DNA of 64,000 nucleotides from Arminella tubonensis (lineage in GTDB: Bacteria > Pseudomonadota > Alphaproteobacteria > Rhizobiales > Rhizobiaceae). The notes under the pieces were generated by a model. It had not been told where the DNA came from. It searched no databases and worked only from the letters and a program-made list of their open reading frames with translations. Where the stretch lies: NCBI RefSeq assembly GCF_003240585.1, contig NZ_PCDP01000082.1:1-64000 (forward strand), written 5' to 3'. A program made the translations under genes and the position numbers. This document shows positions 35,050 to 43,121 of this stretch, one piece after another; position 1 is the first letter of the stretch; the number at the start of each line of letters is the position of its first letter.

Positions 35050-35506
35050 GTTCCTTGAGCCATTCCTCTTCGGTCACTGGCTTGGCGCTCACGACAAAAT
35101 CAAGCTTGCCGTTCACGTCGATATCGAGCTTGTCGCCGTAGACCTTCGGGCGAAGCTTGCCGGCCATCCACTTACGCGCATCGATCTGAAGACGCCTGTG
35201 CTCGATCATATCGCCTTCCAAAACCTCGACGACATTTCCGTCCTTGTCGTATTTCGTCTTCTTGCCGATCATCGGCGTGTTGGCGATATCGGCGATATCA
35301 TCAAAGAAGCTATCGGCCTGCGCTTCGCGTGCGCGGGCGTATTGGTCACGAAAGGTATCGTGGGCTGCCAGCCATCTAAAGACTGTTGCTTTTGATGGCA
35401 TGTCCTCAGCGAGGCTGATTGACCGAAGGCTCTTTCCCTCGGCAAGTAGTTCGCAGATAGTATCTGCAATTTTCTCGGAATAATCTGTCGGGCGTCCCAT
35501 AAACAT
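35033..35506 (-). CDS. terminase small subunit
   Basis: 157 residues (start may be 35500). N-terminal HTH of the kind GRPTDYSEKIADTICELLAE, KSLRSISLAEDMPSKATVFRWL, then a helical oligomerisation part. This family recognises the pac site, which often lies inside or just upstream of its own gene. The overlap with the large subunit (17 bases) supports a joint function. Confidence 0.85.
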   Translation of the reverse strand: MFMGRPTDYSEKIADTICELLAEGKSLRSISLAEDMPSKATVFRWLAAHDTFRDQYARAREAQADSFFDDIADIANTPMIGKKTKYDKDGNVVEVLEGDMIEHRRLQIDARKWMAGKLRPKVYGDKLDIDVNGKLDFVVSAKPVTEEEWLKEHGSKS

Positions 35507-35578
35507 CTTTCGCGCTTGCTTCTCCCCCGGAGACCGGGCGATTGTTGCTTTACAATTTCAACGTGGAGGAGTGCTTAT

Positions 35579-36301
35579 ATGGCGAACCAAAATAGACCCC
35601 TTCATGAACACGTTGGTCTAGTCTCGGGTGCTCTGGCGATAGCGGGTGTTATCGCGGGAGGCGCCCACTACGTGGACAACCTGCAAAATCAGTTGGACAA
35701 CGCCAAAACAGCGATCATCGAGCTTCGGACGAAGCTTGATGCTGCAGGAGTTCGTGGAACGAAGGGGGACAAAGGAGAACGAGGGGAGCAAGGGGAGCCT
35801 GGAGAACGGGGACTTCCTGGGCAGCCCGGACCGAAAGGGGCAGACGGACAAAGCGCAGACAGCTCCCGAATTGAGCAATTATCGCAGCAGCTGGCGGAGA
35901 TGAGGCAACGGCTTGATGGACTTTCTGCCGGTAGAGCCGCCGACCCACATCCAACGTCTTCCAATCGAAACGATACCGCGCCCATCGCGCTCGTCGCTCC
36001 GGTAACGCTTGTAGGAACATGGGTAGGCGCCTCAAGCTGCACCAACCTGCAATTTTCCATTACCTTCGTCGTGAAAACTCAATCGGGGCACTCGGGAGCC
36101 GGATCATGGAAATGGAATGGTTCCACTTCTGGCACGGACGATGCCACGATTAGTCCGATGCCGACCCCAGACAAGCCGAACAGCTATATGCTCGTCACCG
36201 CCGACAAGAACACCTACGATTACAAAGTTACACTGACGGGCGACCAGCTGGACGGAATGTCCAACTATGGCAATTGCCATCTTCATCTTGAGAAAACGTG
36301 A
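35579..36301 (+). CDS. membrane-anchored collagen-like protein
   Basis: 240 residues from the ATG at 35579 (GGAGGA upstream). An N-terminal segment (LVSGALAIAGVIAGGAHY) can anchor in the membrane, then a short coiled coil (LQNQLDNAKTAIIELRTKLD), then about 12 G-X-Y triplets (GTKGDKGERGEQGEPGERGL, then PGQPGPKGADG), a second coiled coil, and a C-terminal beta-rich domain of about 100 residues with two Cys. It lies opposite to the late operon next to the terminase gene and is probably cargo expressed in the lysogen. Confidence 0.75.
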   Translation: MANQNRPLHEHVGLVSGALAIAGVIAGGAHYVDNLQNQLDNAKTAIIELRTKLDAAGVRGTKGDKGERGEQGEPGERGLPGQPGPKGADGQSADSSRIEQLSQQLAEMRQRLDGLSAGRAADPHPTSSNRNDTAPIALVAPVTLVGTWVGASSCTNLQFSITFVVKTQSGHSGAGSWKWNGSTSGTDDATISPMPTPDKPNSYMLVTADKNTYDYKVTLTGDQLDGMSNYGNCHLHLEKT

Positions 36302-36385
36302 GGTAGCCGACGACCATCTACCGTGTCGAGCGTGAAGTGTTCCCTGTCGCTGGTTGGGCAGGTCGGAAGCACCGTCGCAGAGTGT

Positions 36386-36442
36386 GTAGTTACATATCGC
36401 ACTGAATGCTTCGATCTGATATGATTGCGTAGTTACACATAT
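36386..36442. promoter_or_regulatory. direct repeats before the BrnA-like gene
   Basis: GTAGTTACATAT (36386-36397) and GTAGTTACACATAT (36429-36442) are 43 bp apart; the second ends 12 bp before the gene. These look like operators for the RHH-type product, giving autoregulation. Confidence 0.5.
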
Positions 36443-36453
36443 CCGAGGCCGAG

Positions 36454-36678
36454 ATGATCAAAGTCAAAAATGACGAGCCGATTGGATCCAAACCTGTCGA
36501 CCTCGTTCAAGAGGTCCTGGACCACAATGCCACCAAGACGAAGCGCCGGCCCAACGGCAATCCCAAGACGCTTGTCACGCTTCGTATCGACCCGGAGGTC
36601 ATCTACTTTTTCAAGGCGTCGGGCGATGGTTGGCAGGGACGGATAAACGAGGCTTTGCGAAAGGTCGCTGGCCTCTAA
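36454..36678 (+). CDS. BrnA-like RHH antitoxin without a toxin
   Basis: 74 residues. The C-terminal part VTLRIDPEVIYFFKASGDGW-QGRINEALRK is the BrnA-antitoxin pattern. No BrnT-like gene is found upstream, where it usually lies, nor downstream. The intergenic 36302-36453 holds only the repeats. It may be an orphan regulator or may neutralise a toxin elsewhere. Confidence 0.7.
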   Translation: MIKVKNDEPIGSKPVDLVQEVLDHNATKTKRRPNGNPKTLVTLRIDPEVIYFFKASGDGWQGRINEALRKVAGL

Positions 36679-36831
36679 AGCGCCCACCAGTTTTGGTACG
36701 CGACGAAGAATGCGGCGAAAATGAAGCCCCGATTAACGCTGTCGTCAGGTAGTGTTCATTCCCGAGGAATAGCTTTGAACCAACGTTGCCACGGCACGTT
36801 GTAGACACGCAAATGCTAATCGGAGAAACCT

Positions 36832-37029
36832 ATGAACAAGTTCTTAATCGCTTCCGCAATCGCCATCGCTTCGCTGGTCGGAACAAGCGTCTCATCCCAG
36901 GCAGCCACGGTAGTCGTCGCTAACGGCGGCAACAATTACCATCACCACCATCATCATTGCTACACAAAGAAGGTAGTCCGTTGGCACCATGGCCATAAGG
37001 TTGTCACCGCACAGCGCATTTGCCGCTAG
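36832..37029 (+). CDS. secreted His-rich small protein
   Basis: 65 residues. Signal peptide with cleavage after SSQAA (near residue 24), then NNYHHHHHHCYTKKVV and HHGHKVVTAQRICR. It contains six successive His and two Cys, so it should bind divalent metal in the periplasm and could form one disulfide. Related rhizobial proteins share a C-terminal KKVV...VC(R) pattern. A terminator follows directly. Confidence 0.65.
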   Translation: MNKFLIASAIAIASLVGTSVSSQAATVVVANGGNNYHHHHHHCYTKKVVRWHHGHKVVTAQRICR

Positions 37030-37041
37030 TCGTTTCCAACG

Positions 37042-37068
37042 AAGGCCTGGTCATCTGCCAGGCCTTTT
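37042..37068 (+). terminator. intrinsic terminator
   Basis: AAGGCCTGG and CCAGGCCTT form a perfect 9-bp stem with loop TCATCTG, followed by TT. It closes the His-rich gene. Confidence 0.75.
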
Positions 37069-37146
37069 CAAATGCCCACTGTCGAAGGTTCTTTTCTGCA
37101 CCTATTAAATCGGCGATGCTGGTGGTTCAGCCTTGGGAGTAAGACC

Positions 37147-37374
37147 ATGAGTTTGCGAGAACGCTTCATTGAGATGATGGGCGAGGAGATGAAGACGCTG
37201 CACTTTTTCTCCGAGACCGGGGCGAAGCAGCTCCACGCTGAAGGGTATGACGTCGCCGTCGATATCACCGAACAAACCATTGCCGAGTCCAAGCGCAGGA
37301 TTGCCATGTACGAAGCTCTTATCGCCCGTATCGACAAGGAGGGCGAACAATCGAGCGCAGAGAGCTCAGGCTAG
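37147..37374 (+). CDS. small helical protein
   Basis: 75 residues from the ATG at 37147 (GGGAG upstream). Entirely helical, amphipathic (RERFIEMMGEEMKTLHFFSE, EQTIAESKRRIAMYEALIAR), acidic end. Not recognised. Confidence 0.5.
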   Translation: MSLRERFIEMMGEEMKTLHFFSETGAKQLHAEGYDVAVDITEQTIAESKRRIAMYEALIARIDKEGEQSSAESSG

Positions 37375-37480
37375 CGGATCGCGCGCCAGATTCCAGCGCC
37401 GGGAGGCTGATATCGGTTCAGCGAAGCACATCCCGACAGCGCTATGCACAGGGCCGCGATGGAAATGGCGAGGCACATCT

Positions 37481-37624
37481 TCACGCCCACAACCAATTGA
37501 AGATTGGATTGTAGTCGCGCCAGAAAGCGAACTGCGATCGGCCAATGCGCAGGTTGTAGCGCTTGCCGATGAAATTCAGTTCCCAGTCGTTCTTGAACCG
37601 GACACTACGGAAGAATTTGATCAT
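37481..37624 (-). CDS. 47-residue basic protein
   Basis: The ATG at 37622-37624 overlaps the upstream stop (ATGA). The peptide is aromatic and basic (MIKFFRSVRFKNDWELNFIG, ending FWRDYNPIFNWLWA). Not recognised. Coupling to the upstream gene supports it. Confidence 0.5.
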   Translation of the reverse strand: MIKFFRSVRFKNDWELNFIGKRYNLRIGRSQFAFWRDYNPIFNWLWA

Positions 37625-37779
37625 CTCGCACCCGCGATCTTGAGGATGTCTTCTGCTGCCTTGATGAGCGCGGAATAGTCGGATTTCTCGACATAGACGC
37701 CGCATTCAACGTGAGCCTCGTTAAAGCTGCCGATTGTGTTGAGAGCTTTACGGATGGTCTTCTTGTCTTCGTCTGTCAT
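37621..37779 (-). CDS. small hypothetical protein
   Basis: 52 residues from the ATG at 37779, chosen for the GGAG nine bases upstream; an ATG five codons earlier is possible. Begins MTDEDKKTIRKALNTIGSFN and ends with a helix YSALIKAAEDILKIAG. Not recognised; forms a pair with the following gene. Confidence 0.5.
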   Translation of the reverse strand: MTDEDKKTIRKALNTIGSFNEAHVECGVYVEKSDYSALIKAAEDILKIAGAR

Positions 37780-37949
37780 GGGTTTGCTCTCCATGTTGGA
37801 AAAGTTGCCCTGGCATTGTCCATACCACCGAGTGCGGGCCACACCCTTGCGCCGTATGCATCCGACGACTTCGCGGAAACGGATGCTACATAAGGCAGCA
37901 CCGCAAGGACCGCGCATCCCGCCGACGAGCATTCCCGTCAGCTATTCGT

Positions 37950-38051
37950 TTAGTGAACATGCCCAACCGTCACCGGCAACAGCGCAATAGCGCTGAACGT
38001 TGCGCAGAGGAGAAGGGCAAGGAGTATGGAGATGATGTGGGTGAGACGCAT
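37950..38051 (-). CDS. 33-residue membrane peptide
   Basis: ATG at 38049-38051 preceded by GGAG. One hydrophobic span (THIISILLALLLCATFSAIA) and a short tail ending in HVH. Likely a small membrane peptide of the accessory leftward operon. Confidence 0.45.
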   Translation of the reverse strand: MRLTHIISILLALLLCATFSAIALLPVTVGHVH

Positions 38052-38071
38052 GTGGTCTCCGAAAGGGAGAT

Positions 38072-38248
38072 TTACTCGGCCAAAGCCTTGATGACGTCGC
38101 CAGCATCCTTGCCGAGGCGCTTGGCCTTCGTCACGGTGTACGGCTCTGGACGATCCATCAGCGCTCCACCGAGCGTGACGACATCCGCAGCGACCGATAC
38201 CGGGAGCGTGACCGTATCGATCGCAGCTTTGATCAGACGTTCAAACAT
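38072..38248 (-). CDS. 58-residue small phage protein
   Basis: From the ATG at 38248, with GGGAGA upstream. Sequence MFERLIKAAIDTVTLPVSVA, then ADVVTLGGALMDRPEPYT and KRLGKDAGDVIKALAE; this helix-turn-helix-like amphipathic layout recurs in rhizobial and other phage genomes as an uncharacterised small protein. A long 11-bp hairpin lies just upstream. Confidence 0.6.
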   Translation of the reverse strand: MFERLIKAAIDTVTLPVSVAADVVTLGGALMDRPEPYTVTKAKRLGKDAGDVIKALAE

Positions 38249-38558
38249 GGTGGTCTCCCGGATGTGCGAAAGCCACCGCGTTTCGGGTTGGAGGCCCGTA
38301 CGGTGGCTTTCTGGCGCTCCTCTTGCGAGGGATGGGCGAATTTTGGGTGAGTTTTGCAAGGTGGAGGCTGTGCCCTGGGACCGGCGCCGACCGACGGATT
38401 CGGCCGCCACAGTCCAAATCAATGAATTGCCACCGTCTTAGTTAGTGGAATTGTCGCTTTGGCCTGTGGATGAGTGGAATAACGTGCATAGCCAAGCATT
38501 ATTTTGCCCGATCTGAGCTTTGCTTGGTTAGTTACTCTGTTGACCAACCTGAGAACTG
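38249..38558. other. gene-free stretch with long hairpin
   Basis: GAAAGCCACCG (38268-38278) and CGGTGGCTTTC (38301-38311) are exact complements with a 22-nt loop. It could be an mRNA leader structure for 38248 or a terminator for transcripts from the right. Nothing else is seen to 38558. Confidence 0.45.
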
Positions 38559-38789
38559 TTACCTTGCAAGTAGCGCGAAGGTGAGTCGGCGGAACCATCC
38601 TGCGCTAGGAACGGGGATCTTTGCCTTGATCTCGCCTTGGTAGCGAGCCCATGTCAACGATTTGAGTCTCGCATGCGCATCCCCCGGCGACGAGGCGATT
38701 ATTTCAATCCCCCATTCCGATCCATCGTGCCGGTACTCAAAGAGATACCGGTTGAACTTGTCGTCTGAATGAAAGGAATTATCAGACAT
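38559..38789 (-). CDS. small conserved rhizobial protein
   Basis: 76 residues from the ATG at 38787-38789. Sequence YLFEYRHDGSEWGIEIIASS, PGDAHARLKSLTWARYQGEI looks like a compact alpha/beta domain found in several rhizobial chromosomes and phages. Its start codon shares the palindrome CATG with the divergent DUF1508 gene. Confidence 0.6.
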   Translation of the reverse strand: MSDNSFHSDDKFNRYLFEYRHDGSEWGIEIIASSPGDAHARLKSLTWARYQGEIKAKIPVPSAGWFRRLTFALLAR

Positions 38790-38958
38790 GTTCTTCGCAA
38801 TATATCGTGACGTTAGCAATCAATGGCGTTGGACGCTCTTTGCAAATAACAATCGCAAGATCGCCAATTCCGGTGAGGGATACTTCAACAAGACCGATTG
38901 CCTCAACGCAATTAGTCTTGTGAAGGGGTCGGGGTCAGCGCCCGTTTACGAACGCTAA
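38788..38958 (+). CDS. DUF1508 (YegP-like) protein
   Basis: 56 residues. The layout is WRWTLFANNNRKIANSGEGY, then FNKTDCLNAIS and a VKG end, one DUF1508 repeat. YegP proteins carry two; a single repeat is enough for a dimer. GAAAGGAA precedes the ATG at 38788. An intrinsic terminator follows at 38989. Function is unknown in the family. Confidence 0.75.
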   Translation: MFFAIYRDVSNQWRWTLFANNNRKIANSGEGYFNKTDCLNAISLVKGSGSAPVYER

Positions 38959-38988
38959 CCCCTGATCGGTTAATAGCACATTAACCTT

Positions 38989-39015
38989 GAGCCCCGCGCC
39001 AACGGGGCTCTTTTA
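38989..39015 (+). terminator. intrinsic terminator
   Basis: GAGCCCCG and CGGGGCTC form an 8-bp stem around CGCCAA, followed by TTTTAATTT. Closes the DUF1508 gene. Confidence 0.75.
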
Positions 39016-39365
39016 ATTTAAGGCGGATAGTCCAAAAGAAAACGGCGTATCAACACGATTGTCACCGTGCACCGTTCGTCCACAGACAATCCACAGGGCA
39101 CCACTCGCTATTAGTTGCCGCAAAACATGTACTTACTCATCCTTGTGCAGAACTTTCCGTTGCAACGGTACAGTGGATAATTCCGATCGGATGGCCCTGA
39201 AGCCAACTCATCAGCGCGTCCAGCGTCGCGTGTGCGTAAAAACCCCATGCGCAGCCAGCGCCGGCTCTGAGGGGCGGCACTGGTTCGGCGAGTGTTCCCG
39301 ATGACTAAGGTCCGCCAGACATTCCAAATCAGATTGGGAATTAATACCTGATTGTAGGAATGTTT
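39016..39365. other. intergenic with DnaA-box-like sites and a palindrome
   Basis: No gene. Contains TCCACAG at 39079-39085 and 39090-39096 (11-bp spacing), TTATCCACT on the minus strand (39172-39180), which differs from a DnaA box at one base, and a perfect 12-bp palindrome CCGTTGCAACGG (39157-39168). The stretch follows the early replication operon and may be a replication origin or a control region. Confidence 0.4.
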
Positions 39366-39944
39366 TCAACTGGCCATTTGTTTGATTGGGGATAACTGCT
39401 CCGGCTGAAGCGAAACGGGCGTCATCCTGCCGAAAATTTCGACGAGAGCCTCGACGTTGCCCTGGGTGGTCACATGGTCGACCAGGCCAGAAAAGCCCAT
39501 GAACACCCCATCATTAATCAGGATTTGCAGCCCCTTCGGGAAACTCAACGCCGTCGTCGCCTTCCGGGTCTTGGCCTCTTCTTTTCTGTGGACACGGGCG
39601 GCGCGCGTCTCGTCGAACTGCATATCGATCTCGGATAGGAATATTGTCTCCACGACATCAGCCTCGATTGCGATCGGTCCGTCATTGCCGAGGATGGTTT
39701 CCACGCCCTCGCAGCGCCTCGCCTGCTGTATCTCCATCGTTGCCCCGACGAAGATGTATCGCGCCATCAGAATTCGCTCATGCTGTCGATATGTGTGGTT
39801 GCGTCGGTTCTTGATCTCGACCCGCATCGTCGGAAGATAGGTTTCAAAGCCGGCCGCTTCCAGGTTATTGCGAGCCTTGTATTCTGACTGAACGTGGGTC
39901 CGGATGACGTACCAGGCGACATCGTGACGGATGAAAAGCTTCAT
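39366..39944 (-). CDS. NusG-like transcription elongation/antitermination factor
   Basis: 192 residues. The N-terminal NGN-type domain has AWYVIRTHVQSEYKARNNLE and AAGFETYLP, then ARYIFVG; a linker follows, and a KOW motif lies near 138-156 (GLQILINDGVFMGFSGLVD). It has the layout of NusG/RfaH. The host has its own NusG, so this is a specialised paralogue, probably for antitermination of phage operons. It is the last gene of the leftward early operon and overlaps its upstream neighbour by four bases. Confidence 0.8.
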   Translation of the reverse strand: MKLFIRHDVAWYVIRTHVQSEYKARNNLEAAGFETYLPTMRVEIKNRRNHTYRQHERILMARYIFVGATMEIQQARRCEGVETILGNDGPIAIEADVVETIFLSEIDMQFDETRAARVHRKEEAKTRKATTALSFPKGLQILINDGVFMGFSGLVDHVTTQGNVEALVEIFGRMTPVSLQPEQLSPIKQMAS

Positions 39945-40369
39945 GATTTAGCCTGCTCCTTCGCCTTCTCGGCAAGATAGGCGGCCGGGTCTATGCGCTT
40001 GACTTCCGAGGCGGCGCCGAATGTGCCGAGCTTGTAGTCTCGATAGACCCGGTTCGCTTCCGGGTCGAACTTCGCCGACGCGATGTCGCGAACCCAGCCC
40101 ACGGCCTTGTGGGCATCGCGCTTCATCTGCTTGGCCGCGCGCTTTTCCTTGCGCTTGCTCTTCTTGGATGCGGTCTCGGGCTTTCCCCAGAGAACCGGCT
40201 TGTTGCTACGCTTGCGGTGGGGCAGGCTGGCGTCATCGTTGTCGCGGCGATCGAGTGCCTTCCATGCGGCGGCATTGGTATCAAACGGGCCTTCAACGAG
40301 TTTGCCGCCGGCGTCGGTGATCTCGTACTGGCCATCGTCGTTTCGGGTAACGTTTAGGATCTGCGTCAT
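39941..40369 (-). CDS. basic hypothetical phage protein
   Basis: 142 residues. The first 45 residues look like a small domain (QILNVTRNDDGQYEITDAGG, then AAAWKALDRRDND); the middle is strongly basic (ASKKSKRKEKRAAKQMKRDA), suggesting nucleic acid binding. Coupled to the NusG-like gene (ATGA) and to the upstream small gene. Confidence 0.5.
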   Translation of the reverse strand: MTQILNVTRNDDGQYEITDAGGKLVEGPFDTNAAAWKALDRRDNDDASLPHRKRSNKPVLWGKPETASKKSKRKEKRAAKQMKRDAHKAVGWVRDIASAKFDPEANRVYRDYKLGTFGAASEVKRIDPAAYLAEKAKEQAKS

Positions 40370-40542
40370 GCCGCGCCTCCGTTGTCGTCATCCAAGATCA
40401 GCCCGTTGACCGTTTCCCGCTCTGGCTTGGGTAGCTTCGGCTTCGGCCGTAGATTTGGGAAGCGCTCGTAGAGTGGTCGGCCGGCGAAATAGGGACCGTT
40501 CTTTTCGATCTTGCGTGGTGTGAATTTAATGACGTTGGTCAT
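40366..40542 (-). CDS. 58-residue hypothetical protein
   Basis: From the ATG at 40542, preceded by GGAGCGCCC. Basic, proline-rich centre (FPNLRPKPKLPKPERE) and an acidic end LILDDDNGG. The C-terminal part overlaps the next gene by ATGA. Not recognised. Confidence 0.5.
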   Translation of the reverse strand: MTNVIKFTPRKIEKNGPYFAGRPLYERFPNLRPKPKLPKPERETVNGLILDDDNGGAA

Positions 40543-40558
40543 GGGCGCTCCTGTCTCG

Positions 40559-42391
40559 TTAGTTGTTTTGGCCGTCTTGGTCTTCGTCGAGGCTCCGATC
40601 GACTCGATCAAGCAACTGCCGATCCCAGTAATTTCGGTTTGACGTCCCGTGGTAGCGATAGGTCTTCTGATCGAACCAAAGGCCTTTTTTGCCCTCGTAG
40701 TCGCCGTTGCGCTGCTTTGCGATGTTGACGAGGACGCCCGGTTTCTCGTCGAGCTGCAGACGCTCTTCGTCGGTCTTTGCAGCTTTCATTTTCTCTTCGT
40801 GCAGCTTGTTCCGCCACACGGTGATTATGTTGAAAGCGTTGGCGCCGATCTCCATCGCGCCCTTGACGTCCTCGGTGTCCGGGGCGCCCTGATCCTTCCC
40901 GCCTTTGCGAGAGTGAGCGACGAGATGCATGTGGACGTTCTTCGAGATGGCCCAATCAACAATCTGGAAGACTGCCTTCTCCTGCCCATTGTAGTCATCC
41001 TGGGCGATGCCAAGACGCATTAGGCTATCGATGATGAATTGATCGCACCCGTACTTTGCATGGGCGTAGTCGAACACCTCGAGCAGTGGTGCCACGCCCG
41101 CTTTGCCGACACGCTCGTAGAGGAGAAGCCCTTCGTCGAGCCAGGTCAGAATTCGTCGAAGATAGCCCACAGTCGGCCGGTCGACGCCGCCGACTTGCTT
41201 GCTCATCCGCTTGAGGGTTTGCTCGCCCTTCATCTCCAGGCTGGCGATGCAGACGCGGCTGCCCTGTTTGATCCATGTCGGGATGCAGTCTGAGAGGATC
41301 TGGCTTTTGCCGTGGCCGCTCGCACCGCTCCACAACGTAAGTTCTGCAGGGCGGAAATGGATCTTGTCGCGCAAACCCTCCATCGGCATCGTGTAGCCGA
41401 TGCGGTCTCCCTCGGCCGGCCAAAAAAGATAGGTCACGCGATCGATGAAGTCGCTCGGGCGCTTCAGTCCGTCCGGGTCAAGACCTTGCGCATCTCGGAG
41501 GCACGCATCCATTTCCTCGTTGGTAATCTTTTCAGTCAGACACTTGTTGGCGTCCTTCCTTGGGAGTTTGACCCTGAGGCAGCGATGCCTTCCGAGCCGG
41601 CTCGCTATTTCCTCCGCCGCCTCGTCGCCGACAGGGTCCATGTCGGTTGAGATGTATATTTTTTCGAAACGCTGCAGCCTGTCGAAGTCGTTCTCAATCC
41701 AGTTCTGTTTTCCACCCTTGCCTCCGCCAAAAGGCACCGAAGTTGCGTTATGGCCATATGTGGCCCACGACAGTGCGTCGATTTCGCCCTCGGTGATGAT
41801 GATCTCACGAGCGTTCGGCGCTATCGCCTGCCAGCCGAAAAGGACCGGTTCGCAGTTTGCAGCGGTCGGCACCGGCTTGGCTCCGTCTTCAGCTTTCCGG
41901 CTTTTTGCGAGCGCAAGCGTGCCGTCTGGCAACAGGAACGGGAAGATGATCGAGTCGCCATGTTCACCGACGCGGTAGACGTCAAGGATTCCATCCGGGA
42001 TGCCACGGGCGTTGAGATAAGCCTTGGCCTTGTTCGCTGGCTTCCCGCACTTCGGTTTTTCCGGCCGGGAATAATTTGGCCGCGGATCGCGAAACGGTTC
42101 TGGCTTCGACAAGCCCAGCCACGAGCTAATATCTTCGAGCGCCGGCGCCAACGACATCCGGCGGGTTGCCATCCAGAGGTCGACAAGGTCGCCTCCTTCG
42201 CTGGAGCTAAAATCAGACCAGACGCCCGCCTTGCTGCCGACGAGGTGAACCCCGAGGCTCTTGCCCTTCTCGCCACCAGTTGATCCGGCGCGCCACTCGT
42301 TGCCATCCTTCCGGCCGTTGGGCAGGAGATATTCGACGACCGCAATGATCCGATCGTTCAGCTTATGCTTGATCTCGACGATGTCGGCCAT
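40559..42391 (-). CDS. bifunctional primase-helicase (T7 gp4-like)
   Basis: 610 residues from the ATG at 42391, in ATGA overlap with the DUF1376 gene. A TOPRIM primase part contains IIITEGEIDALSWATYGHNA (about 195-215) and a downstream STDMDPVGDEAAEE. The RecA-like helicase core has Walker A WSGASGHGKSQ (about 356-366), followed by SLEMKGEQTLKRM and DQFIIDSLMRLG (Walker B). No zinc finger is obvious at the N-terminus. It should unwind and prime DNA at the phage fork. Confidence 0.85.
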   Translation of the reverse strand: MADIVEIKHKLNDRIIAVVEYLLPNGRKDGNEWRAGSTGGEKGKSLGVHLVGSKAGVWSDFSSSEGGDLVDLWMATRRMSLAPALEDISSWLGLSKPEPFRDPRPNYSRPEKPKCGKPANKAKAYLNARGIPDGILDVYRVGEHGDSIIFPFLLPDGTLALAKSRKAEDGAKPVPTAANCEPVLFGWQAIAPNAREIIITEGEIDALSWATYGHNATSVPFGGGKGGKQNWIENDFDRLQRFEKIYISTDMDPVGDEAAEEIASRLGRHRCLRVKLPRKDANKCLTEKITNEEMDACLRDAQGLDPDGLKRPSDFIDRVTYLFWPAEGDRIGYTMPMEGLRDKIHFRPAELTLWSGASGHGKSQILSDCIPTWIKQGSRVCIASLEMKGEQTLKRMSKQVGGVDRPTVGYLRRILTWLDEGLLLYERVGKAGVAPLLEVFDYAHAKYGCDQFIIDSLMRLGIAQDDYNGQEKAVFQIVDWAISKNVHMHLVAHSRKGGKDQGAPDTEDVKGAMEIGANAFNIITVWRNKLHEEKMKAAKTDEERLQLDEKPGVLVNIAKQRNGDYEGKKGLWFDQKTYRYHGTSNRNYWDRQLLDRVDRSLDEDQDGQNN

Positions 42392-43119
42392 CAATCGACC
42401 CCCGCATAAATCGGATCATCGCGCCATGTCCCTGCCGTCGACGCTGGTGGAGGTTCCGACCAGCAGTCGTTGTTGAGCCAAGTCGCCGCATTTTTTGTAA
42501 ACTGGATCTCCTTCCCAGCGCGTTCTCCGGCATAGGTCTGCGCTCCCGTCATGATGTTCGGAACAGGTGCGCGCTTCCTGGCAGCGACGAAAGCCTTCAG
42601 AGATTTTTTGCGATCAACCTTCTTCGGATAGATCGACCAAAATTCTTCGAACTCACGCAGAGAGATATCGATAGATATCTCCTCTATAGGACCGTTAGGT
42701 TCTATAGATTTGGCTTTGGTTTTGGTTGGGTTTTTCTGGGTTTCATTTTCAGAACCGATGGGTTTTCCCGTTTTGTGGGTTTTCAATGACTTAGGCCTTC
42801 CACCGAGCGGCCCGTTTGCGCGGTTGGCGTTCACACGTTTGCTGACGTCATCCCAAACTTTTTGCTGTTTCTTCTGCGTCCAGAATCCGTCCGACAGCTC
42901 CCAGAAAGACATGATGACTGCCTTCAGATGAGCCCATGTTCGAGGGTCCACCTTCGCGTATCGGGCAAGCAATTTGTCGTCATCCGGAAGATGCAGGCCG
43001 GCGCTTCGCCACGCCACCATCAGCAACAGCAGGTACGCGCCATGCTCCTGGGCATTGAGATGCGTTGTGTCGGCCAGATAGGAATCTGTGTGCAGCGGCA
43101 TGGTGGGATGCTCGGCCAT
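42391..43119 (-). CDS. DUF1376-type replication protein
   Basis: 242 residues. N-terminal DUF1376 motif: MPLHTDSYLADTTHLNAQEH, GAYLLLLMVAWRSAG-LHLPDDD, WELSDGFWTQKKQQ, a winged-helix part linked to phage replication initiation. C-terminal half has FEEFWSIYPKKVDRKKSLKA and YAGERAGKEIQFTKNAATWL, usual in phage replication proteins. It probably acts with the primase-helicase encoded next. Confidence 0.75.
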   Translation of the reverse strand: MAEHPTMPLHTDSYLADTTHLNAQEHGAYLLLLMVAWRSAGLHLPDDDKLLARYAKVDPRTWAHLKAVIMSFWELSDGFWTQKKQQKVWDDVSKRVNANRANGPLGGRPKSLKTHKTGKPIGSENETQKNPTKTKAKSIEPNGPIEEISIDISLREFEEFWSIYPKKVDRKKSLKAFVAARKRAPVPNIMTGAQTYAGERAGKEIQFTKNAATWLNNDCWSEPPPASTAGTWRDDPIYAGVD

Positions 43120-43121
43120 TC

